Below are positions 31,009 to 39,221 of a stretch of DNA of 64,000 nt, one piece after another (position 1 is the first letter of the stretch; each line of letters opens with the position of its first letter). The stretch covers positions 248,001 to 312,000 of the forward strand of contig DKQS01000006.1 of the NCBI GenBank assembly GCA_002471825.1. Reading direction: 5' to 3'. The DNA comes from Flavobacteriaceae bacterium UBA7302 (GTDB lineage Bacteria > Bacteroidota > Bacteroidia > Flavobacteriales > Flavobacteriaceae). A program made the translations under genes and the position numbers. Below the pieces are notes generated by a model. It saw only the letters and a program-made list of their open reading frames with translations. It ran no database searches and was not told where the DNA came from.

Positions 31009-33711
31009 TTAAAACAGTGACGTTTGAGAATCGTCATCCAATTTAGGAGGAGTTTTCTTCACAGTCTTTTTTACTGGCTTCGGCGGTGTTTGTTCCGTCT
31101 CTTTTGGAGGTTCCACTTTAGGGACGTCTATTGGCAAAGTTTCTTCGACAACTTCCTCATCCACTACTTCTACTTCCTCTACAGATTCTTCCACAGGTGG
31201 CTCGTAAGGTAATGGATCTAATAAATCAACAGTCTTTATTTTCTCTGTAGTCAATTGATTACCAAGCGCTTTGATTCCCTTTATGGCAATAAAATCCTCT
31301 AAATCGACCGTCATATTATCCAAACTACGCTTCGAGAATTTCACTTCTGCCACGGGTCGGTAATCAGTTGCCACAATTTCTAATTGTGACTTTGGATGAT
31401 CGGAAATAAAACTTTCCTCTTTGTCAGTACTTTCAATCAAGAATCGCTTTACATAGTAACGTTCTTTTTCTCCCTCGTAATAGATGGCCGAAATGGGTTT
31501 CTTGGGATCCCATTTTTCGAGTACAATCATGTCATTTTCAAAACGCATCAACAAATCAGGAGTAACCGCCTTGGCTTTCCCTTTTTGAGTGACGATTAAC
31601 AATTTGTCTTCGGCTTTGAATTCTCCGAGTAATTCGCCGCGTTCGTCCACATTTAATCGCTGAACAGCGTCGTCAAACCAAATTTTTCTAGGCTTTAAGG
31701 TAGAAACTCCAGCGGTTTTGAATTCAACTTTTCGAATGGCAAATTTGGTAATGGTATTTCCACGTACTCCCCTTCCTTTGATGGCTAAATCGGCAAAATC
31801 AATATCCCATTTTAGTTTTTTAATGCTTCCAACGGCTCTTAAATTAATAGTAACCACTTCTGCTTCACCATTCGGATTGGCGCTAAAATAATGCACCACA
31901 GAACCTTTCTTTCCATTGGTAAGATCGTACTCCTTGTCGCGCGTAATACTGGTTACGTGAAAACGTTTCATATAACTCGGACCACCTTTCCCGTCTCGAT
32001 ACATCATATTGTAAACGGTTCGCTTGTCTTTCTTCTTGAATACGGCCACATGAATGATGTCTTTTCCAACAAACGTTTTGGAATCGATTTTGGTGACAAT
32101 CATCTTTCCATCCTTTCGGAAAACAATGATGTTATCAATATCTGAACAATCGCAGACAAACTCATCACGTTTTAAGGATGTTCCAATGAATCCTTCTTCA
32201 CGATTTACATACAATTTGACATTGTTCATAGCTACTTTGGAAGCTACAATGTCATCGAATATTCTAATTTCTGTTTTACGCTCTCGACCCTTGCCGTATT
32301 TGTCTTTTAAATTCTTATAATAATCTATGGCATAGTCAATTAGGTTCTCAAGGTGAAACTTTACTTGAGCTATCTTTTCTTCCAGACTTTCGATAAACTG
32401 CTTGGCTTTATCGATATCAAACTTGGAAATCTTCTTAATTCGAATTTCTGTAAGCCTTACAATGTCATCTTGTGTAACAGCACGTTTCAAATGTTTGATA
32501 TGAGGCTTCAATCCTTCATCAATCGCCTTAATTACACCCTCCCAAGTTTCTTCTTCTTCAATATCCCGATAGATACGATTCTCGATGAAAATTCGCTCCA
32601 AAGAAGCAAAATGCCATTGCTCTTCCAATTCGTGCAACTGAATCTCAAGTTCACGCTTCAGTAATTGAACTGTTTGATCCGTTGAAATTTTAAGCATATC
32701 GGAAACACCCATAAAAATGGGTTTGTTGTCATCAATAATGCATCCAAGAGGAGAAACAGAATTCTCGCAATTGGTAAAGGCATACAAGGCATCAATGGTT
32801 TTGTCTGGCGATACATTGGGCGGTAGATGAACCAAAATCTCCACATTGGCAGCCGTATTGTCTTCAATACGTTTGATTTTGATTTTCCCCTTGTCATTAG
32901 CCTTTAATATACTGTCAATCAAAGAACTGGTGGTTGTACCAAAGGGAATTTCATTAATCACAAGGGTGCGCTTGTCCAGCTGCGATATTTTCGCACGAAC
33001 TCTAACTTTACCTCCTCGCTTACCATCATTATAGTTGGTAAAATCGGCAATTCCTCCAGTCAAAAAGTCTGGTAATAATTTAAAACTTCTTCCTTTTAGG
33101 TATTTGATAGAAGCATCAATCAATTCATTGAAATTGTGCGGAAGAATTTTTGTTGAAAGTCCAACGGCAATACCCTCTGCTCCCTGTGCCAAGACTAAGG
33201 GGAATTTTACGGGAAGGTTAATCGGTTCTTTCTTTCGACCATCATAGGAAGCCTGCCATTCTGTTGTTTTCGGATTGAAAATAACTTCTAATGCAAATTT
33301 TGACAATCGGGCTTCGATATATCTCGAGGCTGCAGCACGGTCACCTGTCAGAATATTTCCCCAGTTTCCTTGCATGTCAATCAGCAAGTCTTTTTGACCC
33401 ATTTGTACCATGGCATCTGCAATGGAAGCATCACCATGAGGGTGGTATTGCATGGTATGCCCCACAATGTTAGCCACCTTGTTGTACCGACCATCATCCA
33501 AATCTTTCATGGCGTGCATGATCCTTCTTTGTACGGGTTTGAATCCGTCTACCACAGAAGGAACGGCTCTTTCTAGAATTACATAGGAAGCGTAATCTAA
33601 AAACCATTCTTTGTACATACCAGTGACCCTGGTAATGGTCTCTTCTTGATGTACTTCTTGATTATTCTCTAAGTTAGATTCCTCTGGTATGTCCTTATTC
33701 TCCTCGCTCAT
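31009..33711 (-). CDS. parC: DNA topoisomerase IV subunit A (ParC-like)
   Basis: A 900-residue type IIA topoisomerase A subunit. The breakage-reunion domain has the catalytic tyrosine Tyr131 in RAAASRYIEARLS and the quinolone-pocket helix HPHGDASIADAMVQ; a coiled-coil gate (~residues 370-470) and a beta-pinwheel C-terminal domain follow. Residue Ala95 stands at the position of E. coli GyrA Ser83. The last 70 residues are acidic then Pro/Lys-rich and end in SQTSLF, which resembles a sliding-clamp-binding motif. ParC relaxes and decatenates DNA with ParE, encoded just upstream. Some databases call this pair gyrase-like; adjacency of the two genes favours ParE/ParC. Confidence 0.93.
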   Translation of the reverse strand: MSEENKDIPEESNLENNQEVHQEETITRVTGMYKEWFLDYASYVILERAVPSVVDGFKPVQRRIMHAMKDLDDGRYNKVANIVGHTMQYHPHGDASIADAMVQMGQKDLLIDMQGNWGNILTGDRAAASRYIEARLSKFALEVIFNPKTTEWQASYDGRKKEPINLPVKFPLVLAQGAEGIAVGLSTKILPHNFNELIDASIKYLKGRSFKLLPDFLTGGIADFTNYNDGKRGGKVRVRAKISQLDKRTLVINEIPFGTTTSSLIDSILKANDKGKIKIKRIEDNTAANVEILVHLPPNVSPDKTIDALYAFTNCENSVSPLGCIIDDNKPIFMGVSDMLKISTDQTVQLLKRELEIQLHELEEQWHFASLERIFIENRIYRDIEEEETWEGVIKAIDEGLKPHIKHLKRAVTQDDIVRLTEIRIKKISKFDIDKAKQFIESLEEKIAQVKFHLENLIDYAIDYYKNLKDKYGKGRERKTEIRIFDDIVASKVAMNNVKLYVNREEGFIGTSLKRDEFVCDCSDIDNIIVFRKDGKMIVTKIDSKTFVGKDIIHVAVFKKKDKRTVYNMMYRDGKGGPSYMKRFHVTSITRDKEYDLTNGKKGSVVHYFSANPNGEAEVVTINLRAVGSIKKLKWDIDFADLAIKGRGVRGNTITKFAIRKVEFKTAGVSTLKPRKIWFDDAVQRLNVDERGELLGEFKAEDKLLIVTQKGKAKAVTPDLLMRFENDMIVLEKWDPKKPISAIYYEGEKERYYVKRFLIESTDKEESFISDHPKSQLEIVATDYRPVAEVKFSKRSLDNMTVDLEDFIAIKGIKALGNQLTTEKIKTVDLLDPLPYEPPVEESVEEVEVVDEEVVEETLPIDVPKVEPPKETEQTPPKPVKKTVKKTPPKLDDDSQTSLF

Positions 33712-33745
33712 AAATCGCTTTGCGTTCTATTTCGATATTTGATTC

Positions 33746-33946
33746 CTAATTTTCCTCGTTTTGTTTTTTCCTTTGAAGCTTCACTCGATTGTATTGCATG
33801 CCAATCCCAATTAGAACAAGGGCAATGATGCTTGAGTATACCTTTGAATTCGTATCCCAAGAGAGATCGGAATAATCCAAATTGATAATCCAAAACACAA
33901 TGACAATGATTGCAATGACTGTAATGCCGTTAAATACTTTCCCCAT
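33746..33946 (-). CDS. Small membrane protein between parE and parC
   Basis: A 66-residue protein from the ATG at 33946 (five more residues if it begins at 33961, overlapping parE). Two membrane helices are predicted by eye, about residues 6-24 (ITVIAIIVIVFWIINL) and 36-55 (SSIIALVLIGIGMQYN), then a basic tail rich in Lys/Arg/Gln and ending NEEN. It fits in the parE-parC gap, four bases after parE and 34 before parC, so it is probably translated from the same mRNA. I do not recognise a family. Confidence 0.65.
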   Translation of the reverse strand: MGKVFNGITVIAIIVIVFWIINLDYSDLSWDTNSKVYSSIIALVLIGIGMQYNRVKLQRKKQNEEN

Positions 33947-33950
33947 AGCT

Positions 33951-35804
33951 TTACTCTTCAACGAGGTCTAATTCCACTTTAAGATTTTCAATGATAAACT
34001 TCTGACGATCTGGAGTGTTTTTCCCCATGTAGAACTGAAGCATCTCCTCGATCGATTTTTCCTTATCCAACATTACTGGATCCAAGCGAATGTCCTCCCC
34101 AATAAAGTGTACAAATTCATTCGGAGAAATCTCACCCAATCCCTTAAAACGGGTAATCTCTGGTTTTCCACGAAGTTTATCGATAGCATTTTGTTTTTCT
34201 TCTTCCGAATAGCAATAGATGGTTTCTTTCTTGTCACGGACTCTAAACAACGGAGTTTCCAGGATGTATAAGTGTCCTTCTTTGATCAGCTCCGGGAAAA
34301 ATTGTAAAAAGAAAGTGATTAACAACAATCGAATGTGCATTCCATCAACATCCGCATCCGTAGCAATGACAATATTGTTGTAACGTAAATCTTCCAATCC
34401 GTCTTCAATATTTAAAGCCGCTTGTAATAGATTAAACTCTTCATTCTCATAGACAATCTTCTTTGACAACCCATAGGAGTTTAAAGGTTTTCCCTTCAAG
34501 CTAAATACCGCCTGAGTATTCACATTTCTAGATTTGGTGATTGATCCAGAAGCCGAATCACCCTCCGTGATGAATAAAGTCGTTTGAAGGTGTGCTTCTT
34601 TTTTGGTATCTCCCAAATGGATTCTACAATCACGTAATTTCTTATTGTGGAGACTCGCCTTTTTAGCACGTTCTCTTGCGAGTTTTCGGATGCCTGATAA
34701 TTCCTTTCGTTCTTTCTCAGCTTGTAGAATCTTCTTTTGAAGCTTGTCAGCCACTTCTGTGTTTCGGTGCAAGTAATTATCCAACTTACGCTTTACAAAA
34801 TCGTTGATGTAGGTTCTTACCGTTGGTAAATCACCTCCCATTTCAGTAGATCCCAATTTCGTTTTGGTCTGACTCTCAAAAACAGGTTCCATCACTTTTA
34901 TGGCGATGGCCGAAACAATGGACTTTCGAATATCCGAAGCATCAAAATTCTTTCCGAAAAATTCGCGGATGGTTTTTACAATCGCTTCTCTAAAAGCAGA
35001 TTGATGGGTACCTCCTTGGGTTGTGTGCTGCCCATTCACAAAGGAATGGTATTCTTCTGAATATTGAGTTTTACTATGTGTAATGGCTACTTCAATGTCA
35101 TTTCCCTTCAAATGGATGATGGGATACAGCATGTCTTCCAAATTGTTGTTGTCTTCCAACAAATCCTTCAAACCATTCTCTGAAAAATACTTCTCACCAT
35201 TGAAAATGATGGTTAATCCTGGATTTAGATACACGTAATTTTTAAGCATTTTCGAAACGTATTCGTTTCTAAACTTGTAATTCTTAAAAATTGTTTCGTC
35301 CGGAATGAAAGTAACCTTGGTTCCTTTTCTTCTCGATGATTCCTCTAAATTTTCCTTGTTGGTTAATTCCCCTCTTTCAAATTCAGCAGAGGCCGATTTC
35401 CCATCCCTATTGGATTCTACTCGAAAGTAATTGGACAAAGCATTTACGGCCTTGGTACCAACCCCGTTTAATCCAACGGATTTCTTAAAGGCCTTGGTAT
35501 CATACTTACCACCCGTATTCATTTTGGAAACAACATCAACCACCTTTCCGAGTGGGATTCCCCTTCCGTAATCTCGAACGGTTACTTTGTTTCCTTGTAT
35601 GGATATCTCTATGGTTTTACCGGCTCCCATGACAAACTCATCGATGGAATTGTCTAAAACCTCTTTGACAAGGATGTAAATTCCATCGTCAGCAGCCGAG
35701 CCATCACCCAGTTTTCCAATATACATTCCAGGTCGCATTCGGATGTGTTCCTTCCAATCGAGTGAGCGTATATTATCTTCTGTGTATTTTGTTTGTTGAC
35801 TCAT
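33951..35804 (-). CDS. parE: DNA topoisomerase IV subunit B (ParE-like)
   Basis: A 617-residue GHKL ATPase subunit, normal ParE length. The ATP site is shown by LVKEVLDNSIDEF (Mg-binding Asn), GRGIPLG and the GGKYDTKAFKKSVGLNGVG lid; the transducer follows; the TOPRIM domain has LFITEGDSASGSI and IATDADVDGMHIR (Mg-binding Asp-x-Asp); the C-terminal KGLGEISPNEF matches the QRYKGLGEM-type motif. It forms the A2B2 enzyme with ParC. It heads the parE-small membrane protein-parC unit. A CTAAAATA element about 50 bases upstream may be a weak -7 box. Confidence 0.94.
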   Translation of the reverse strand: MSQQTKYTEDNIRSLDWKEHIRMRPGMYIGKLGDGSAADDGIYILVKEVLDNSIDEFVMGAGKTIEISIQGNKVTVRDYGRGIPLGKVVDVVSKMNTGGKYDTKAFKKSVGLNGVGTKAVNALSNYFRVESNRDGKSASAEFERGELTNKENLEESSRRKGTKVTFIPDETIFKNYKFRNEYVSKMLKNYVYLNPGLTIIFNGEKYFSENGLKDLLEDNNNLEDMLYPIIHLKGNDIEVAITHSKTQYSEEYHSFVNGQHTTQGGTHQSAFREAIVKTIREFFGKNFDASDIRKSIVSAIAIKVMEPVFESQTKTKLGSTEMGGDLPTVRTYINDFVKRKLDNYLHRNTEVADKLQKKILQAEKERKELSGIRKLARERAKKASLHNKKLRDCRIHLGDTKKEAHLQTTLFITEGDSASGSITKSRNVNTQAVFSLKGKPLNSYGLSKKIVYENEEFNLLQAALNIEDGLEDLRYNNIVIATDADVDGMHIRLLLITFFLQFFPELIKEGHLYILETPLFRVRDKKETIYCYSEEEKQNAIDKLRGKPEITRFKGLGEISPNEFVHFIGEDIRLDPVMLDKEKSIEEMLQFYMGKNTPDRQKFIIENLKVELDLVEE

Positions 35805-36017
35805 AAAAAACTTGAGAATAATGGAGTATTCGTGCTAAAATACTACTTCATTGAGGATTATAAAATAGGCCTTGGGATTAGTTATTAACAGGATTTTAAC
35901 TAGTATTTGCAAGGGTTTCGAGAGATAAATCACAAATACAATCAATTTGTTAGATTTTTAAACAAATGATAGTTAGGCAGGTATAATTTTTACTTTTACG
36001 GCCTTAAGCAAAGAATT

Positions 36018-37247
36018 ATGATCGAGAACGCAAAATTAATTGAACTAACAGAGAAATATGACAGCCCTTTGTACGTGTATGATGCGTCCAAAATGGAAAG
36101 TCAATACAACCGATTGACCAACGCTTTTAAGGAGGTTAAAAATCTCAAATTGAATTATGCAGTAAAAGCTTTGTCCAATATCAATGTACTACATTACTTT
36201 AAGAAGCTTGGTGCTGGATTGGATACGGTATCGATTCAAGAAGTTCAATTGAGTTTGGCCACTGGTATTAACCCAAAGGACATTATTTATACGCCTAACG
36301 GTGTTTCCTTACAAGAAATTGAGGAAGTTGCTGAAATGGGCGTTCAAATAAATATCGACAACCTTTCCATCTTGGAATTGTTCGGTCAAAAACATCCAGA
36401 GATTCCAGTATGTATTCGTATCAATCCGCATATCATGGCTGGTGGAAACTCAAAAATTTCTGTGGGTCATATCGATTCAAAATTCGGAATTTCCATTCAC
36501 CAAGTTCCGCACATCAAACGTGTGGTAGAAAATACAGGAATGCGCATCAACGGAATCCACATGCACACAGGATCCGATATTCTTGATATTGATACGTTCT
36601 TGAGAGCTACCGAAATTCTATTTGATGTTGCAAGACAATTTGACAATATTGATTTCATCGATTTTGGAAGCGGATTTAAAGTACCTTACAAAGAGGGTGA
36701 TATTTCTACAGATGTGGAACAATTAGGACTTCAATTGGGCGAACGTTTCAATCAGTTTTGTGAAGAATACGGAAAGGAATTGACACTAATGTTCGAACCT
36801 GGAAAGTTTTTAGTGAGTGAAGCTGGAGTATTCTTAGCCAAGGTAAACGTGGTAAAGCAAACCACTTCTACTGTTTTTGCACATGTAGACTCAGGGTTCA
36901 ATCATTTGGTAAGACCCATGATGTACGACTCTTATCATAAGATTTCAAACATTTCGAATCCAGATGGTAGAATGAGATACTACTCTGTTGTGGGATATAT
37001 TTGTGAGACCGACACTTTTGGGTCCAATCGAAGAATTTCAGAAATTTCTGACGGAGATATCCTTTGCTTCCACAACGCGGGTGCCTACTGCTTTTCTATG
37101 GCTTCGAACTATAATTCGAGATATTTGCCAGCCGAAGTATTGGTAGTGAATGGTAATGATTATTTAATTCGCAAAAGAGAGACCTTCAAAGACCTATTGA
37201 GGAATCAAGAGGTGGTATCTTTAGGGACCGAAAAAATACCTGTTTAA
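36018..37247 (+). CDS. lysA: Diaminopimelate decarboxylase
   Basis: A 409-residue PLP-dependent fold-III decarboxylase that converts meso-diaminopimelate to lysine. The PLP lysine is in LNYAVKALSN; the substrate/cofactor motifs HMHTGSDI, DFGSGFKVPY and EPGKFLVSEAG are intact; GYICETDTFG gives the conserved cysteine contributed across the dimer interface, and HNAGAYCFSMASNYNSR ends the active site. Cytoplasmic. It is a single-gene unit between a 213-base AT-rich leader, which holds TACTTTTA as a possible -7 box, and a strong terminator. No other lysine gene is adjacent. Confidence 0.96.
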   Translation: MIENAKLIELTEKYDSPLYVYDASKMESQYNRLTNAFKEVKNLKLNYAVKALSNINVLHYFKKLGAGLDTVSIQEVQLSLATGINPKDIIYTPNGVSLQEIEEVAEMGVQINIDNLSILELFGQKHPEIPVCIRINPHIMAGGNSKISVGHIDSKFGISIHQVPHIKRVVENTGMRINGIHMHTGSDILDIDTFLRATEILFDVARQFDNIDFIDFGSGFKVPYKEGDISTDVEQLGLQLGERFNQFCEEYGKELTLMFEPGKFLVSEAGVFLAKVNVVKQTTSTVFAHVDSGFNHLVRPMMYDSYHKISNISNPDGRMRYYSVVGYICETDTFGSNRRISEISDGDILCFHNAGAYCFSMASNYNSRYLPAEVLVVNGNDYLIRKRETFKDLLRNQEVVSLGTEKIPV

Positions 37248-37267
37248 ATTAGCAGAACATTTAACGA

Positions 37268-37303
37268 AAATCCATCAAATTCTTTTGGTGGATTTTTTAT
37301 TTT
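37268..37303 (+). terminator. Terminator of lysA
   Basis: Arms AAATCCATCAAA and TTTGGTGGATTT (one G-T pair) with a TTCT loop, then TTTATTTTT. It lies 20 bases after the lysA stop and just before the next gene. Confidence 0.88.
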
Positions 37304-37309
37304 TAGGCC

Positions 37310-37825
37310 ATGCAAATGCTACCCACTGAACCGCATCACATTCCTGAAATCATGCAAATCATTGATGATGCCGTTGGTTATTTGGCTTCCAAGAATATCG
37401 ATCAATGGCAAAATGGATATCCAAACCAAGAACAAATAGAGAATGATATTGCCAATAAAGAAAGTTATGTGGTTTTAAATGCGGAAGGAATAATAATGGG
37501 AACCACCATGTTTACTTTACGTTCCGAACCTACCTACAAGGTAATTGAAGGGGAATGGATTATTGATGAAAGTCAACCTTATGGAGTTATTCATCGAATG
37601 GCCGTGAGCAACAAATTTAGAGGGCATGGTGTTGCCAAATTTCTTTTTGACAAATGCCATGGGCTGTTACAATCAAAGGGTATTCAATCCCTTAAAATTG
37701 ACACCCACGAAGAAAACCTGGCCATGCAGTCTTTGATTAAAAGTCAAGGATATAAATACTGCGGTATCATTTACACCAATTACGGAGCCAAGCGTTTGGC
37801 TTTTGAAAAAGTCTTATCTAAATAG
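37310..37825 (+). CDS. GNAT family N-acetyltransferase
   Basis: A 171-residue GNAT protein. The acetyl-CoA pyrophosphate loop is RGHGVAKFLFDKC in the motif VIHRMAVSNKFRGHG (residues ~103-118), preceded by the beta-4 region and followed by LKIDTHEENLAMQSLIKSQGYKYCGIIY, a common C-terminal GNAT signature with Asn and Tyr. The acceptor is unknown; relatives acetylate small molecules or protein N-termini. The ATG is at 37310, right after the T tract of the lysA terminator. The next gene begins 17 bases after its stop. Confidence 0.87.
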   Translation: MQMLPTEPHHIPEIMQIIDDAVGYLASKNIDQWQNGYPNQEQIENDIANKESYVVLNAEGIIMGTTMFTLRSEPTYKVIEGEWIIDESQPYGVIHRMAVSNKFRGHGVAKFLFDKCHGLLQSKGIQSLKIDTHEENLAMQSLIKSQGYKYCGIIYTNYGAKRLAFEKVLSK

Positions 37826-37842
37826 AGTCACTAATAAAAACA

Positions 37843-38373
37843 TTGAAATTGAAAAACCTTGTCCTACTTTTTTGCGTTGTATTACTATTTGCTTGTAGCT
37901 CAAATTCTGAAGAAAATGAGTGTACTAAGGAAATTATTGTTCAGTATGGTTTTACCATTAGAACCCCATCCGGTACGACTTCCATCCCACAATTAACTCA
38001 AGAAGTCCCTTGTGATTTCCCAGAACCAACTGTGGCGCAAACCATTCAGGAATTGCCTAGGCTGCAGAATTTCTCTTATCAAATTCTAAGTTTGAACGTT
38101 GTTCCAGATACCGGAAACAATACGAGTCGCATCGAATATTCGGTACAGTTGAATAATTTGAGTAATGAAAATGTAAAGGGAATCCCATATATCACAACTA
38201 GAGTGAACAATCAAAGTTTTACAGCATCGGCTCCAAATAACAGTGGTTGTTTGGAATTGCAGGCCAATTCTAGCTGTATACTTAATTACTCGGTTGAAGA
38301 ATCACATAGCATCGCCATAGTGACTGATTATGTGATCGAGAATGTGGAATATCTTATTTATAATTCTTTATAG
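37843..38373 (+). CDS. Lipoprotein of unknown function
   Basis: A 176-residue protein with a lipoprotein signal: MKLKNLVLLFCVVLLFAC followed by SSNSEEN, lipobox LFAC, Cys18. No ATG is available; the likely start is TTG at 37843 (or TTG at 37849), since the frame closes soon upstream. The mature part has four cysteines (ECTKE, PCDF, SGCLEL, SSCIL) that could form disulfides, and a beta-rich C-terminal half. No family recognised. It overlaps the convergent DUF481 gene by 20 bases. Confidence 0.7.
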   Translation: MKLKNLVLLFCVVLLFACSSNSEENECTKEIIVQYGFTIRTPSGTTSIPQLTQEVPCDFPEPTVAQTIQELPRLQNFSYQILSLNVVPDTGNNTSRIEYSVQLNNLSNENVKGIPYITTRVNNQSFTASAPNNSGCLELQANSSCILNYSVEESHSIAIVTDYVIENVEYLIYNSL

Positions 38374-39115
38374 TAAATCCAAAGGTTAAGAATTCGTCTT
38401 CTTGCAATTGATTGACGACTACTAGACTTTCATAAGTTCTGTAGTAATTGATTTTAAAGTTCAAGAAGTCCCAAATGGGAAATTCGAGCGATAGATCTCC
38501 CCTCCATCGAAAGTTATCACTGTCTTGTAAGGAAGGTTGAAAGTAGAACTCGTGTTTCAACACCATTTTGTTTTCAAACAATTGATACTCTCCTTGCAGC
38601 CAAAGTGTAGAACGCCAAGTATTGATGGCCGTAAAACCGTCATAATCATCAATTTTAAAGTCCGTTGTTTGGAACTCGGTATGTTCATACTCACCCGTCA
38701 AAGACATGTTCAACTTACTTTTCTTTTTGTCTAAAAATTTAAAGGAAAGTCCACCACCGACAATATACCGATAATCGATTTGACGTCTAAAGTTGGTGCT
38801 GAAAAAAGCCAAAGCCAACGGATGAAGTCGCTTTTGCGGATTGATATTCAAGAAATTTAAACTCAAGATATCTTCATCGGCTTTCACTCGACCAAACTCT
38901 TGCAAAACGTACGAATTTTGAGAACGGAAACGAAGGTCTTTCGACGGACTGTAATCGACGTTACCAGCAGCTCTAAAGATCAAAGTCTCAACATTTCCAC
39001 CTTGCCAAAAACCGGTGAGCGACAAATCGGTCTTGAAACGCACGGAATCTTTGTCTTTTAACTGAGCTGAAATGTTCAGTGAAAACAAAAGAAAAAGCAA
39101 TACAACAAATCTCAT
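38354..39115 (-). CDS. DUF481 domain outer-membrane protein
   Basis: A 253-residue protein with a signal peptide (MRFVVLLFLLFSLNISA-Q) and a beta-barrel-like sequence of the DUF481 type: alternating polar/hydrophobic strands such as FKTDLSLTGFWQGGNVETL, LRFRSQNSYVLQEFG and LNMSLTGEYEHTEFQ. DUF481 proteins are putative salt-induced outer-membrane barrels of unknown function. The last strand EFLTFGFTIKNYK is compatible with a barrel end. A minus-strand TACTTTTG box (39144-39137) lies upstream. Its 3' end overlaps the convergent lipoprotein gene. Confidence 0.82.
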   Translation of the reverse strand: MRFVVLLFLLFSLNISAQLKDKDSVRFKTDLSLTGFWQGGNVETLIFRAAGNVDYSPSKDLRFRSQNSYVLQEFGRVKADEDILSLNFLNINPQKRLHPLALAFFSTNFRRQIDYRYIVGGGLSFKFLDKKKSKLNMSLTGEYEHTEFQTTDFKIDDYDGFTAINTWRSTLWLQGEYQLFENKMVLKHEFYFQPSLQDSDNFRWRGDLSLEFPIWDFLNFKINYYRTYESLVVVNQLQEDEFLTFGFTIKNYK

Positions 39116-39136
39116 ATAAAATTCATTTTAACGCCG

Positions 39137-39144
39137 CAAAAGTA
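39137..39144 (-). promoter_or_regulatory. -7 box for DUF481 gene
   Basis: Minus strand TACTTTTG matches TAnnTTTG; the predicted transcript starts near 39131, about 16 bases before the ATG. Confidence 0.45.
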
Positions 39145-39221
39145 AGTCAATGATGAATGAAATGCTGTACTATTTTAACCAAAAATAGCAATGGATTACC
39201 TAAAAAAATGCTAAAGGAGAC

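Noticed and set aside
35946..35968. ATTTGTT...AACAAAT inverted repeat upstream of lysA
   Set aside because: AT-only 7-base arms with a 9-base spacer in AT-rich sequence; no fit to a known operator and no lysine riboswitch features.
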